From the NCBI RefSeq assembly GCF_003284585.1, contig NZ_QKRX01000003.1, positions 374,540 to 438,539 of the forward strand: 64,000 nt of DNA. Direction: 5' to 3'. The first letter of the stretch is position 1, and every line of letters begins with the position of its first letter. Both the position numbers and the translations under genes were made by a program. Below are positions 28,442 through 38,067 of this stretch, one piece after another. This DNA is from Nitrincola tibetensis (GTDB lineage Bacteria; Pseudomonadota; Gammaproteobacteria; Pseudomonadales; Balneatricaceae). The notes beneath the pieces are model-generated. The model saw nothing but the letters and a program-made list of their open reading frames with translations. It did not search any database and was not told where the DNA came from.

Positions 28442-29980
28442 ATGAACAATAACAGAGTCATTATTTTCGATACGACCTTACGTGATGGAGAGCAAAGCCC
28501 TGGTGCATCCATGACACGTGATGAAAAGCTACGTATTGCGCGTCAACTCGAAAAAATGCGCGTAGATGTCATTGAAGCAGGGTTTGCTATTGCAAGCCCC
28601 GGTGATTTCGAGGCCGTTAAGGCTATCGCTGACACCATCAAAGACAGTCGTATTTGCTCTTTATCGCGCGCTTTGCCTGCCGATATCGATCGGGCGGGTG
28701 AAGCTTTGGCTGGAGCAAATGCTGGGCGTATCCACACGTTTATTGCCACATCACCTATCCATATGAAGTACAAGTTGCAAATGGAGCCGGATCAGGTGGT
28801 CGAAAATGCCGTGGCGGCGGTGAAGCGTGCCCGGAGTTTGATTGATGATGTCGAATTCTCGTTAGAAGATGCCAGCCGTTCTGAGTTGGACTTTATGTGT
28901 CGTATTATCGAAGCCGTTATTGATGCAGGGGCAAGGACGATCAATATTCCGGATACCGTGGGATATGCGGTTCCTCAGGAGTTTGGTCACACCATTGGTC
29001 AGTTACTGCAGCGTATCCCGAATGCCGATAAGGCGATTTTTTCAGTGCATTGTCACAATGACCTTGGCTTAGCCGTAGCGAACTCTTTGTCTGCCGTGGC
29101 GGCGGGGGCTCGTCAGGTCGAGTGTACCGTGAACGGTTTGGGAGAGCGTGCGGGCAATGCATCTCTGGAAGAGATCGTGATGGCCTTGCGTACTCGAAAA
29201 GATATTATGAAGTTGGAGACGGGCATCGACACGACACAAATCGTACCTGCATCGCGCTTAGTCTCGAGTATTACGGGCTTCCCCGTGCAGCCGAATAAAG
29301 CCATTGTGGGGGCGAATGCCTTTGCACATGAATCAGGGATTCATCAGGATGGCATGTTAAAGCACCGTGAAACCTACGAAATCATGACCGCTGAAAGTGT
29401 CGGTTGGCACACCAACCGCATGGTGTTAGGTAAGCTGTCGGGTCGCAATGCCTTTAAAGTGCGAATGGAAGAGTTAGGCACGACCTTTAGCTCTGATGCC
29501 GAGTTGAATGAAGCCTTCGCACGCTTTAAAGAATTGGCGGATAAAAAGAGTGAGATTTTCGATGAAGATCTGGTTGCACTGGTCAGTGATGCGCGCGCGA
29601 TGGCAGGGTATGAAACCTTTAAGCTGAGCAGCCTGATGGTGACTTCGCAGACAGGCGAGGTACCTGTAGCAAAAGTTGTTTTGAGTGTGGGTGGTGTTGA
29701 GCAACAAGGTACCTCGGAAGGCAGTGGACCCGTCGATGCGACCTTTAAAGCCATAGAGTCAATTGTACGTTCAGAAGGGAACTTGCAACTCTATTCTGTT
29801 AATGCCATTACCAGTGGGACCGATTCGCAGGGCGAAGTGACGGTGCGCTTAGAAAAAGGTGGTCGTATTGTGAACGGTCTGGGTGCCGACACAGACATTA
29901 TCACGGCATCGGCAAAGGCTTATATTCATGCGCTGAACATGCTCGATGCCAATGTTCAAAAAGCGCATCCTCAGGTGTAA
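28442..29980 (+). CDS. leuA: 2-isopropylmalate synthase (LeuA)
   Basis: LeuA condenses acetyl-CoA with 2-ketoisovalerate, the first committed step of leucine synthesis. It is 512 residues. The N-terminal TIM barrel has the [14 protein letters not shown] signature and HCHNDLG metal motif, with [13 protein letters not shown] and [12 protein letters not shown]. The C-terminal allosteric domain (about 390-510) is present, so leucine feedback is likely. I found no Leu-rich leader peptide in the 193-base upstream gap, so attenuation is not evident. Confidence 0.96.
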   Translation: MNNNRVIIFDTTLRDGEQSPGASMTRDEKLRIARQLEKMRVDVIEAGFAIASPGDFEAVKAIADTIKDSRICSLSRALPADIDRAGEALAGANAGRIHTFIATSPIHMKYKLQMEPDQVVENAVAAVKRARSLIDDVEFSLEDASRSELDFMCRIIEAVIDAGARTINIPDTVGYAVPQEFGHTIGQLLQRIPNADKAIFSVHCHNDLGLAVANSLSAVAAGARQVECTVNGLGERAGNASLEEIVMALRTRKDIMKLETGIDTTQIVPASRLVSSITGFPVQPNKAIVGANAFAHESGIHQDGMLKHRETYEIMTAESVGWHTNRMVLGKLSGRNAFKVRMEELGTTFSSDAELNEAFARFKELADKKSEIFDEDLVALVSDARAMAGYETFKLSSLMVTSQTGEVPVAKVVLSVGGVEQQGTSEGSGPVDATFKAIESIVRSEGNLQLYSVNAITSGTDSQGEVTVRLEKGGRIVNGLGADTDIITASAKAYIHALNMLDANVQKAHPQV

Positions 29981-29983
29981 GGG

Positions 29984-30910
29984 ATGACTGAGACGGAGTC
30001 CGAGGTGATGTTGGCGCAGGAGTCCCAGCGTCATACGTATTTGCAGGCACTTGGGGTGCAGAGTTGGTTGCCAAGAGGGGCATTGCCATATGCGGCGCCT
30101 TCGGCCCCTTGGGTCGAGGCGTTTACCTGGCCACCGACTGAGCGCTTTGAACAGTGGGGTGATGCCTTTGATGATACGCCTGCAGAGGCTGCTGCCACTG
30201 AGCAGCAAGCGGCTCCAGTCACGCCTGCTGTCAATGCGCCGCGAGGAGTTTCGCGGGCACTGGAGTCTTTGCAGGGCATATTTGCACCCGAAGGGACATC
30301 GTCTCAGAAGGTGCCTGCATTGGCTCAGACTCCTCCAGTGTCCTCTGAAACAACAAGTCCAGTGTCAGCCTTGGATATGTCGTATCAACCCGAGCGTGTG
30401 GCACCCTTGCAAAACCCTTTGGCCGAGCGCTATCCAGAGCCTCAGTTTTCATTGGTGTTGATTAAACTCGGCGAGTTGTTAATCGTTGATAGTTTACCAC
30501 CTCAAGGACGCCAGAGTTTTAGTCCGGCGCATATCCGCTTTGTGTCTGCACTTGCGCGTAGCTTAGGTGTGCAAGGGTATGAAATTAACCCGATTCTTCA
30601 TCATTGGCCTGCCTTTGTTGGTTCTGCACTGAATCAAGGGCCAGATGAGGCTCTTCGTTCGGTGCGCCGACAGTTGGGCAATTTGCTGAAAAGCCAAGAA
30701 ATTAAGCGAGTATTGTTGTTGGGTGAAGCTTCGGCCCAGTGGATACTAGAGCAGCCTGAGCCCTTAGACTCCTTGCGTGGCTTACGTTTTTCGTTGCGCG
30801 CGGGTGTGGCGGCGGTGTCGAGCCACAGCGTGACGGCATTGTTGCGTATTCCTGAGTTGAAAGCAGAGCTGTGGGCCGATCTTCAGCCATTGTTGGCCGC
30901 TCGCACATGA
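29984..30910 (+). CDS. HolD-like protein (putative DNA polymerase III psi subunit), extended
   Basis: This is a 308-residue protein starting 3 bases after leuA. The N-terminus (RHTYLQALGVQSWLPRGALP) resembles the chi-binding start of E. coli psi (RDWQLQQLGITQW), and the end (LRIPELKAELWADLQPL) resembles the psi C-terminus (NPTARAALWQQI). Between them is a low-complexity Ala/Pro/Gln/Ser-rich linker (about 55-135) and a compact domain with VLIKLGELLIVDSLP. The stop overlaps rimI by ATGA, as in the conserved holD-rimI order. It is more than twice the size of E. coli HolD (137), so the assignment is inference. Confidence 0.6.
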   Translation: MTETESEVMLAQESQRHTYLQALGVQSWLPRGALPYAAPSAPWVEAFTWPPTERFEQWGDAFDDTPAEAAATEQQAAPVTPAVNAPRGVSRALESLQGIFAPEGTSSQKVPALAQTPPVSSETTSPVSALDMSYQPERVAPLQNPLAERYPEPQFSLVLIKLGELLIVDSLPPQGRQSFSPAHIRFVSALARSLGVQGYEINPILHHWPAFVGSALNQGPDEALRSVRRQLGNLLKSQEIKRVLLLGEASAQWILEQPEPLDSLRGLRFSLRAGVAAVSSHSVTALLRIPELKAELWADLQPLLAART

Positions 30911-31344
30911 TCGATTTGCTGCTCCCCAATCAGTTACCCGAGGTTAGAGCCTTAGAGGCACAATGTTTTGATGATCCTTGGTCTGAAAGTCTCTGGCTTC
31001 GTATAGTAGAGTCAGGTGCGGCTTGGCAATGGCATCATCAGGGGCGGATGCAGGCGTTTATGCTGTGTTCGTGCGTGTTGGATGAGGCTGAGTTGCTGCG
31101 CATTGGCACTTTACCTTCGGCGCGACAGCAAGGCTTGGCATTGCGACTACTGGAGCTAGGGATTGAAGGCCTAGCTGCGCGCGGAATTGTACAGTTACAT
31201 TTAGAAGTACGTCGCTCAAATACCGCGGCCATTCGTTTGTACGAACGTGCCGGGTTTGAAATGAATGGATTGCGTAAAGGTTACTATCCTGCTGAAGGGC
31301 GCTATCCAAAAGAGGATGCTTTGTTATTTAAACGAACATGGTAA
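30907..31344 (+). CDS. rimI: Ribosomal protein S18 alanine N-acetyltransferase (RimI)
   Basis: This is a 145-residue GNAT acetyltransferase. The acetyl-CoA site RQQGLALRLLE (Q/RxxGxA type) and the downstream LHLEVRRSNTAAIRLYERAGFEMNGLRKGYYP stretch are diagnostic for RimI. It acetylates the N-terminal alanine of S18. The ATG at 30907 overlaps the preceding stop; a TTG further upstream would extend into the neighbour and is unlikely. Confidence 0.93.
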   Translation: MIDLLLPNQLPEVRALEAQCFDDPWSESLWLRIVESGAAWQWHHQGRMQAFMLCSCVLDEAELLRIGTLPSARQQGLALRLLELGIEGLAARGIVQLHLEVRRSNTAAIRLYERAGFEMNGLRKGYYPAEGRYPKEDALLFKRTW

Positions 31345-31354
31345 GGCAAAGCAC

Positions 31355-32023
31355 ATGAGTGTGTCTGACGGTTTATTAAGTTTGGTGTGGGTGTGGTCGG
31401 CGACTGCAATCTATGTGTTGATCTTGGCGCGAGTGTGTATGTCACTGCCTTGGCGCATTTTTATGCGTGAGCGTGGCATACAGCATATGTTTTTTGGTGC
31501 TGTTCTCGTGTTGGTGTTGATGTGGCAAATGCGGGCGGGTGTCTCGGCAGGCTTGACCGTGCATTTTCTAGGCATGACCACCTTAACCCTGATACTGGGT
31601 TGGGATTTTGCAGTGCTCGCAGGCAGTTTAGCGATGCTGGTGATGACTTTACTGGGCATCGAAAGCGGCTCGTCTTTACCTGTGAGCCTCATTTGTGTGG
31701 TGGTGTTGCCTGTGTTGGTAACGGTGCTTGTGTTACGGGTGGCAGAAGCAAAGCTCCCGCGTAATTTTTTTGTGTATATGTTCGTTTGCGCATTCTTCGG
31801 CGCGGGTTTGGCCGTTGCGGTATCGGGTATGTCGATGGCGATGCTGCTTTGGTTAGACGGCGTCTATAGCTGGTCCGAAATTTACCACAATTACGCCATG
31901 TACTTGCCTTTGATTATGATGCCGGAAGGGTTATTGAATGGCATCATTATGACCGGGATTATGGTGTTTCATCCTGATTGGATTCGTACTTTTGATGCTC
32001 GGGTGTATATCGACGAGCAGTAA
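31355..32023 (+). CDS. CbiM-like integral membrane protein (energy-coupling factor permease family)
   Basis: This is a 222-residue protein with about six membrane helices. The pattern HFLGMTTLTLILGWDFAVLAGSLAM and the conserved HNYAMYLPLIMMPEGLLNGII near the end fit the CbiM/NikM substrate-binding family of metal uptake systems. No CbiN, CbiQ or ATPase gene is adjacent, so it would be a solitary permease. The ATG at 31355 with AAGG upstream is chosen instead of an in-frame start inside rimI. Substrate unknown. Confidence 0.6.
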   Translation: MSVSDGLLSLVWVWSATAIYVLILARVCMSLPWRIFMRERGIQHMFFGAVLVLVLMWQMRAGVSAGLTVHFLGMTTLTLILGWDFAVLAGSLAMLVMTLLGIESGSSLPVSLICVVVLPVLVTVLVLRVAEAKLPRNFFVYMFVCAFFGAGLAVAVSGMSMAMLLWLDGVYSWSEIYHNYAMYLPLIMMPEGLLNGIIMTGIMVFHPDWIRTFDARVYIDEQ

Positions 32024-32051
32024 ATCACTCAAATCCATCTGGCAAAAGGAT

Positions 32052-32585
32052 CTAGCGCTTTGCTGGGTATTTAGCAAGTTTCCGCTGCAGTGTGCGCCGG
32101 TGCATGTTGAGTGCACGTGCTGTGGCGGAGATGTTGCCGTCATGCTCGCGTAAGGTCTTTTGAATATGTTCCCATTCCAGTCGATTTACGGACATAGGTT
32201 CGGGATTGATATCTTGGTCTGGATCCACTCTATCCTCAAGAAGAGCCGCCAAGATTTGATCCGCATCGGCGGGCTTGGGCAGGTATTGGTTCGCTCCGAG
32301 TTTGATAGCATCAACAGCGGTGGCAATACTCGCGTAGCCCGTTAACATGAGAATGCGCATGTCTGGGTACTGTTGGCGTAGATCGCGTATCAGGGTCAAC
32401 CCAGAAGCCCCCTCCATCTTGAGGTCAATGCTAGCGAGGTCAAATGCTTGCAGTTTAGCTATCTCAGCTCCTTCTTCTGCGCTACTGGCCTGCGTAACCT
32501 CATAACCTCGACGTGTCAGTGCTCGCGCTAATACACGTGAGAAAACAGGGTCATCGTCAACAACGAGAAAGTGCTGTGGGTTCAT
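32052..32585 (-). CDS. RegA/PrrA/ActR-type redox response regulator
   Basis: This is a 177-residue response regulator. The receiver domain has the acid pair DDD (10-12), phosphoacceptor Asp54 (SIDLKMEG), and TGYAS plus KP motifs. The C-terminal Fis-type HTH (about 133-177, EHDGNISATARALNMHRRTLQRKLAK) is nearly the RegA consensus. RegA-type regulators control respiration, electron sinks and related genes in response to quinone-pool redox state. It lies two bases downstream of the kinase gene, in one operon. Confidence 0.9.
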   Translation of the reverse strand: MNPQHFLVVDDDPVFSRVLARALTRRGYEVTQASSAEEGAEIAKLQAFDLASIDLKMEGASGLTLIRDLRQQYPDMRILMLTGYASIATAVDAIKLGANQYLPKPADADQILAALLEDRVDPDQDINPEPMSVNRLEWEHIQKTLREHDGNISATARALNMHRRTLQRKLAKYPAKR

Positions 32586-32587
32586 GA

Positions 32588-33826
32588 TTAGGCCTTTTTG
32601 ATCGGGTGGATGGCTAGGCGTACTTCGGTCAGTGTACCGCCCTGAGGGTGGTTGTAGAGTCTGACATCCCCCTTTTGACTTGCCAGCGTACTGGTGGTTA
32701 AAAATAAACCTATGCCCAGCCCGCCTTTGGTGGTAACAAAGGGTTTGCCCAGTGTTTGCATTTGCTCAGGTGTCAGTCCCGGTCCTTGATCCTGTATTTT
32801 CAACCAAATGGAGCGCGTGTCCCAATCTAAGGCTAGGTGAATGGGGGCAGAGCTGGCATCCGCTGCATTGTTGAGTAAGTTTAATAGGGCTTGCCGTAAT
32901 GAGACATTACTATTGACCCATGGGATGGGGTCTTTATGCGGGGGGACGAAGTCAAACTCGGCGTGTGGGCGCTGCAACTGCCACGTACTCAGGAGTTCGT
33001 TCATGAACTGGGTAATGGGCTGCGGCGTATCTTCATTGTTGGCGATACTTTGTGTGAGTGCTTTAAGGCGGTTGGCACAGAGATCGACCTGTTGTTGCAT
33101 AAGTTCGATGTCATCTTTGAGTTCTGGATGGTCAAGCTCTAAGTCTTTTAACACAATTCTCAGTGTTGATAAGGGAGTTCCCAACTCGTGTGCGGTACCT
33201 GCGGCCATCGTTGCGAGAGCAAGGAGTTGCTGGTCTTGGATGCTTTTCTCGCGCGCTTGTTGTAACTTGTGCTCGCCTTGGCGCAGTGAGCGCTGCATGC
33301 GCACAATGAATACGCTAATGAGAGCAACACTCAGAATAAAGCTTAACCACATGCCCGTGATATGCAAATCAAACAGTTGGATTACACTGTGTTGATGCCG
33401 TGCAGACAGCTCGACCAGCGAAACATGATGATACAATAGTGAGGTGTAAAGCCCGCTGACAAATAGGCTCATGGCCAGAGTATAGAGAAGGGGGAGGGTG
33501 CTGGCGGTGATGATAAGAGGGATGAGCAAAATGGAAATAAAAGGATTCGTGGCTCCGCCAAACTGATAAAGCAAGCTTGAGTAAAGGATGGCATCGGCAC
33601 AGAGTTGGCTGAAAAATTCGGGATGTAAGACTGGCCAGTTGGAATGTAAACGCAATCCCGTCATCAGATTAACGGCAAAGAGCGCAGACAAACTTAGGCC
33701 TGTCATGGCGATATTGGGGTGCAGATGCAAGACCATGACCGCAAACACGACCATCGCACACAAAACAAAGAGCAATAAGCTGCGAATATAAGTGAGTTGT
33801 AACAGGTGTTGATGATGCTGGTTCAC
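32588..33826 (-). CDS. RegB/PrrB-type redox sensor histidine kinase
   Basis: This is a 412-residue sensor kinase. Six membrane helices occupy about 15-175. The loop motif GGATNPF (90-96) matches the RegB quinone-binding box GGxxNPF. The H-box HELGTPLSTL has His213. Cys250 aligns with the redox-active Cys265 of Rhodobacter RegB when the local ELKDDIELMQ and ELREDAELI stretches are matched (three residues are absent in the loop). The HATPase motifs GPGLTPEQ and GGLGIGLFL are intact. Upstream and divergent is a cytochrome c' gene. Confidence 0.92.
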   Translation of the reverse strand: MNQHHQHLLQLTYIRSLLLFVLCAMVVFAVMVLHLHPNIAMTGLSLSALFAVNLMTGLRLHSNWPVLHPEFFSQLCADAILYSSLLYQFGGATNPFISILLIPLIITASTLPLLYTLAMSLFVSGLYTSLLYHHVSLVELSARHQHSVIQLFDLHITGMWLSFILSVALISVFIVRMQRSLRQGEHKLQQAREKSIQDQQLLALATMAAGTAHELGTPLSTLRIVLKDLELDHPELKDDIELMQQQVDLCANRLKALTQSIANNEDTPQPITQFMNELLSTWQLQRPHAEFDFVPPHKDPIPWVNSNVSLRQALLNLLNNAADASSAPIHLALDWDTRSIWLKIQDQGPGLTPEQMQTLGKPFVTTKGGLGIGLFLTTSTLASQKGDVRLYNHPQGGTLTEVRLAIHPIKKA

Positions 33827-33934
33827 GCGCTTCTCCTCTGTTCGGGCCTATTATACGCTTTTTCCGGGAACCTAGGCTGCGTCAGACTGTCGCATGTGTG
33901 TATTGATTTTATTTGATGAGAACTGGGAGCATTG

Positions 33935-34381
33935 ATGTTGTTACGAAAGCTAGTACCGGTGTTTGCTCTATCCTTGGCGTCTGCAGGTGTCAGTGCGGAT
34001 AGGCTTAAGCCTGAAGATGCTGTGGAGTATCGTCAATCGGCCTTTCGCTTGATGAGTTTCCAGCTGGGTGTGTTAAACCCTCTGCATCGTCGACAGGCGT
34101 ATGATGATGAAGCGTTTGTCTATCGTGCCGAGACCTTAAGTCGTCTCGCGGAGTTAGCGCTTGAAGGGTTTACCGAGGATTCGAAGGGACAGCAAAGTCG
34201 AACGCAGGCGCGCATGTGGGATGAGCGTGAAGCATTTGAAACTCGTTTGCGTGAGTTTGCCGAGACGACTGCACAGATGGCTGAGCGTTCTGCAGCAGGT
34301 GATAGCCGCGCAACACGGGATTTATTTCGCCAGACACTGCAGTCTTGTAAATCCTGTCATGATCGTTATCGAATTGAATGA
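33935..34381 (+). CDS. Cytochrome c' (class II cytochrome c)
   Basis: This is a 148-residue exported cytochrome with signal peptide (cleavage near VSA-DR) and a C-terminal heme-binding CKSCH, the hallmark of four-helix cytochromes c'. These bind NO or handle nitrosative and redox stress in the periplasm. The ATG at 33935 has GGGAG five bases upstream. It is divergent from the RegBA pair, which may regulate it. It ends 3 bases before the convergent hybrid kinase gene. Confidence 0.88.
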   Translation: MLLRKLVPVFALSLASAGVSADRLKPEDAVEYRQSAFRLMSFQLGVLNPLHRRQAYDDEAFVYRAETLSRLAELALEGFTEDSKGQQSRTQARMWDEREAFETRLREFAETTAQMAERSAAGDSRATRDLFRQTLQSCKSCHDRYRIE

Positions 34382-34384
34382 TGT

Positions 34385-36763
34385 TTAGGTTAGCCAGCGT
34401 TCGAGTAAGCGCGAAAGATTGTTGAGATTATAGGGCTTGGCTAAAAAGTCGTTCATGCCACAGGCAATGCACTCTTTGCGATCATCAGCAGTGGCGTTCG
34501 CCGTCAGTGCGGCGATTGGCATGCGATAGTCATTTTGCCTGAGCAATTTAGTGGCGGTGTAGCCATCCATTACAGGCATTTGACAATCCATGAGAATCAG
34601 GTGGAAGTGCTCTTTCGCGACCATTTCCACCGCTATCTGCCCGTTGCTGGCGATAGCGGGCACAATGTTGAATTTCTCTAGAAGCTTAACGGCAAGCTTC
34701 TGGTTAACAATATTGTCTTCGACCAGTAGGATACGTTTGCGTGAGTAGTCGAGGAATTTGGTTGCACCGGCTTGGTCTTCAACAGGGCGCTTACAGGGGA
34801 GATAGGGAATCACTAACCAAAACAGTGAGCCGACGCCTTCTTTACTCGCAACCTGCATGTCACCACCCATTAGACGTACCAGTTCACGCGATATTTTTAA
34901 GCCAAGTCCGGTACCGCCATATTTGCGACTTGTCGAGCTGTCCGCTTGAGAAAAACTCTGAAAGAGCTTTTTCTGAACAGCCGGACTCATGCCGATACCA
35001 GTGTCCTTAACGCCAATTTTTAAGCAATTGTTCTCGACAGTGGCGCGTAGGGTTACACGTCCATGTTCGGTGAACTTTAGTGCATTGGAGAGTAAGTTGT
35101 TGAGGACTTGACGTAAGCGCAGCGAGTCACCAGTTATGTATTCATTGACTTCGCGATTTAAACTCAATTCAAGGATAACATTTTTACTCTTCGCCGCATT
35201 TTGGAAAATATCGGTGACGTTGTGCAAGAGCTCGTGGAGGTTAACAGGGGCGTGCTCAATACTCATTTTTCCAGCTTCAATCTTAGAGAAGTCGAGAATG
35301 TCATTGACCAATCCCAATAATAACTCAGCCGAACTTTGAGCGAGTCGAACCTGTTCGGCTTGCTCATCCGGAAGGTGGCTGTGTTCAAGTAACGAGAGCA
35401 TCCCGATTACACCATTAATGGGGGTGCGTATTTCATGACTCATGTTTGCCAGAAACTGGCTTTTAGCTTGCGTCGCCTGTAGCACGCGATCCTGTTGTTC
35501 TTTTAACTTAACCGCTGCCGCATTGATACCGGCTTTAAGGTTGTCGAGGTCGCCGACATACTCGCCTTTTACCCGTTTTTTAAAATCACCCGCGGCGATT
35601 TCACTGATCACCGTGTTGGATTCGGTGATGCTTTTCTCTAGGTTTTCAATCAGCTCATTGAAGCGGTGTGTGAGCACGCCGAGTTCGTCCATGCGTGTAA
35701 TAGGAATCGCGTTTGAAAAATGGCCAGAACGAATAACGTTGGTGATAGCATCGACCATACGATCAATCGGTTTGATGACTTGCTGGCGAACTAGGAAGAG
35801 TAAGATGGCAATAACCAGTAGCAAAATCGTGATAATGGAAACAATGACACGAGTGATGGAGGTTAAACCTTCTTCAATGCGATCGGTCACAGGTTTGGAA
35901 CTGCTGACAAGGATGCTACGACCCAGTAAAAAACCGGAGTGCTCGTAAATAGGCATGTCAAAAATGATTCGGTCATCGTGAATTTCAACTGAGCGTTCAA
36001 GTTGTTTGCCAACATCAGGTCTGACTTGTTTGATGTAATCGGCAATACTGATATCAAACCATTTCGAGTGTGCGACTATGTGTTCGTGGTCAAAAAAAGG
36101 GTTGTTTAAATAGATGGGGGGAACAACGCCGTCAAAGCGCTCTCGTATGCTGCCTATGTTGAGTAATACGACCCAATCAAAGCCTTCACGTTTGAGGTCT
36201 TGGACGACAGTTTCAATGCCTTGGCTGACAGAGACGATGCCAATGAGTTGGCCTTCATCAAACACAGGGGCAAAACCAATGATGCCTAAGCCTGTATTGC
36301 CCATGCCAAAGCTGACCGTCACGTTCTGAAGGGTTAAGGCAGAGGCCGCCAGTAAGTTAGGAATCCTCTCATTAGATGGGGTCGGATCCCAAGATTTAGC
36401 AAATAGAGTTTGGTCGCGTGTAATGACTTCTGCCCGAATATCTTGATTGGGTGATAAGCGTTCAAAGTCAGCACGAAGGCTTTCAATGCCAGCATAGGCT
36501 AAGGGTTGATTGTTGGTGCGCAGTCCTTCACGGATGCGAGGATCACGTGTAAGACTCGAAACGATGGCTTTAACGGACTCTTCTTTCGCGGCTAAGCGTA
36601 ATGTCACCTCTTTTTGAGCCAACTCTAATGCTTCAGATTTTGCGCTGATTTCAATAGGAACAATGGTATCACGGTACAGAATGTACAAAAGAACACTCAG
36701 GATGACGAGAGAGGTCATCGTAGCAGTCAGAATGATGGAACGAAAAATGGATGTCTTTTGCAT
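34385..36763 (-). CDS. Hybrid sensor histidine kinase with periplasmic sensor and REC domains
   Basis: This is a 792-residue kinase. TM1 is at about 10-30, then a large extracytoplasmic sensor (Cache-like, about 35-290), TM2 (about 295-315) and HAMP. The HisKA domain has MSHEIRTPINGVIGML with His443, and the ATPase domain has GIGMSPAVQKKLFQSFSQAD and GGTGLGLKIS. The C-terminal receiver has phosphoacceptor Asp726 (LMDCQMPVMDGY). There is no Hpt domain, so phosphate must pass to another protein, as in BarA/GacS-like relays, though those end in an Hpt. The signal is unknown. Confidence 0.9.
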   Translation of the reverse strand: MQKTSIFRSIILTATMTSLVILSVLLYILYRDTIVPIEISAKSEALELAQKEVTLRLAAKEESVKAIVSSLTRDPRIREGLRTNNQPLAYAGIESLRADFERLSPNQDIRAEVITRDQTLFAKSWDPTPSNERIPNLLAASALTLQNVTVSFGMGNTGLGIIGFAPVFDEGQLIGIVSVSQGIETVVQDLKREGFDWVVLLNIGSIRERFDGVVPPIYLNNPFFDHEHIVAHSKWFDISIADYIKQVRPDVGKQLERSVEIHDDRIIFDMPIYEHSGFLLGRSILVSSSKPVTDRIEEGLTSITRVIVSIITILLLVIAILLFLVRQQVIKPIDRMVDAITNVIRSGHFSNAIPITRMDELGVLTHRFNELIENLEKSITESNTVISEIAAGDFKKRVKGEYVGDLDNLKAGINAAAVKLKEQQDRVLQATQAKSQFLANMSHEIRTPINGVIGMLSLLEHSHLPDEQAEQVRLAQSSAELLLGLVNDILDFSKIEAGKMSIEHAPVNLHELLHNVTDIFQNAAKSKNVILELSLNREVNEYITGDSLRLRQVLNNLLSNALKFTEHGRVTLRATVENNCLKIGVKDTGIGMSPAVQKKLFQSFSQADSSTSRKYGGTGLGLKISRELVRLMGGDMQVASKEGVGSLFWLVIPYLPCKRPVEDQAGATKFLDYSRKRILLVEDNIVNQKLAVKLLEKFNIVPAIASNGQIAVEMVAKEHFHLILMDCQMPVMDGYTATKLLRQNDYRMPIAALTANATADDRKECIACGMNDFLAKPYNLNNLSRLLERWLT

Positions 36764-36967
36764 TCGAGGCCGTAGGGTTAGAGTGCTAATTTAGTGTAAT
36801 TAAGTGGCATTCCATCGTTTAGGTGGTTATCAGCTTACTAAAAAACGTGAGAAAAGATTATTATACGTTCTAACGAATAGTGATCTTTTTCGTGCACATC
36901 GTTTATGGGTCTAATATTAGTGCCTTAAGTCTTCTCTTTCTACTTAAAAAATCAAAGTTATCAAATA

Positions 36968-37828
36968 TTAAGGGATAAAATAGTCATGAATGTACTGGTC
37001 GAGTGCAAGCAATATCTGCTGTAAATGGGTTTGTAATCCTCGGTATTCTGGCAATAACTCTCGTGTCGCTTCATTCAAGTAAAGGCGACGGTTAATTTCA
37101 AGCTGGATCGAATGCTTGTTCTGTGCAGGATCCGAATAGGCTTTAACCAGTTCAACGCCTTTATAGGGATGGTTGACCCAGCATGTATAGCCTAACTCAC
37201 TAAACGCATTTCGAAGAAAATCGGTAATTCTTGGATCTGCGGTGCTGCCATCTCTATCCCCTAAGACAATATCAGGGTGCTCAAGCCCTGGGTGTTCGGT
37301 TGAATACACATCAGCTATGGATGGCATCGAATGGCAGTTAATGTGCATGACGCATTGATGTTGCTGATAGGTGTCGTTAAGGAGTTGCTTTAAGGCTTGG
37401 TGATAAGGTACCCAATAGGTGTGGATACGGTATCGCACCTCGTCGACACTCAGCATCCGATTATAAATTATTTGACCGTCATCCAGCATGCGCCAAACGA
37501 GGCCTTTACCTAGCCTTGCTTTGTCACTCGCTTGTATAGGCTCAGGCCAATGAGTGCTTAGGAGTGCTTCGTCAATATCGCCACTAGAGCGATTAAGGTC
37601 GATGTAGCTTCTTGGGAAAAGCGCGTCTAACAGTGTCACACCTAGGCTGGGTGCAAAACTAAACAAAGTGTCGACATGTGTATCTTCAGCTTGACGAAGA
37701 TCCTGCAGAGCCACTGCATAATCAAAGTCACTCGGATAGTGAGTTCCCGAATGAGGGGAATCGAGCACCAGTGCGCGAATCGGTGTGTTAGGGGCCGCAG
37801 TACGTATTTGAATGAAAGGTGAAGTCAT
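36968..37828 (-). CDS. N-formylglutamate amidohydrolase family protein
   Basis: This is a 286-residue member of the N-formylglutamate amidohydrolase family. It has the metal-binding start VLDSPHSGTHYPSDF, the later HINCHSMPSIADV stretch and GDRDGSTADP, plus NHPYKGVELVKAYSDP and LEINRRLY at the end. In histidine catabolism HutG-type enzymes hydrolyse formylglutamate to glutamate and formate. No other hut genes are nearby, so the true substrate is uncertain. The flanking 200-240-base gaps hold no ORFs with ribosome sites. Confidence 0.87.
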   Translation of the reverse strand: MTSPFIQIRTAAPNTPIRALVLDSPHSGTHYPSDFDYAVALQDLRQAEDTHVDTLFSFAPSLGVTLLDALFPRSYIDLNRSSGDIDEALLSTHWPEPIQASDKARLGKGLVWRMLDDGQIIYNRMLSVDEVRYRIHTYWVPYHQALKQLLNDTYQQHQCVMHINCHSMPSIADVYSTEHPGLEHPDIVLGDRDGSTADPRITDFLRNAFSELGYTCWVNHPYKGVELVKAYSDPAQNKHSIQLEINRRLYLNEATRELLPEYRGLQTHLQQILLALDQYIHDYFIP

Positions 37829-38067
37829 GCGTACCTCCTTTAATGGATTTTATCTAATTGCGCGTAAACCTTGTCGTTAGCCTGCCTTTTGGAAGGGTGA
37901 AGCATGGCAGGTATCAAGCGAAACAAGCGAAGAGTCTGGCCTGATAACTGACTCGTTCAGTTTTGTCAGATATGGATGAGTTTGTAAACCTATTTAAACA
38001 TTTGTGAGGTGATTTCGTGAAACTCTGCTTTACTTAAGAGATAAAACCACAATAAAAGGAGGTAATT

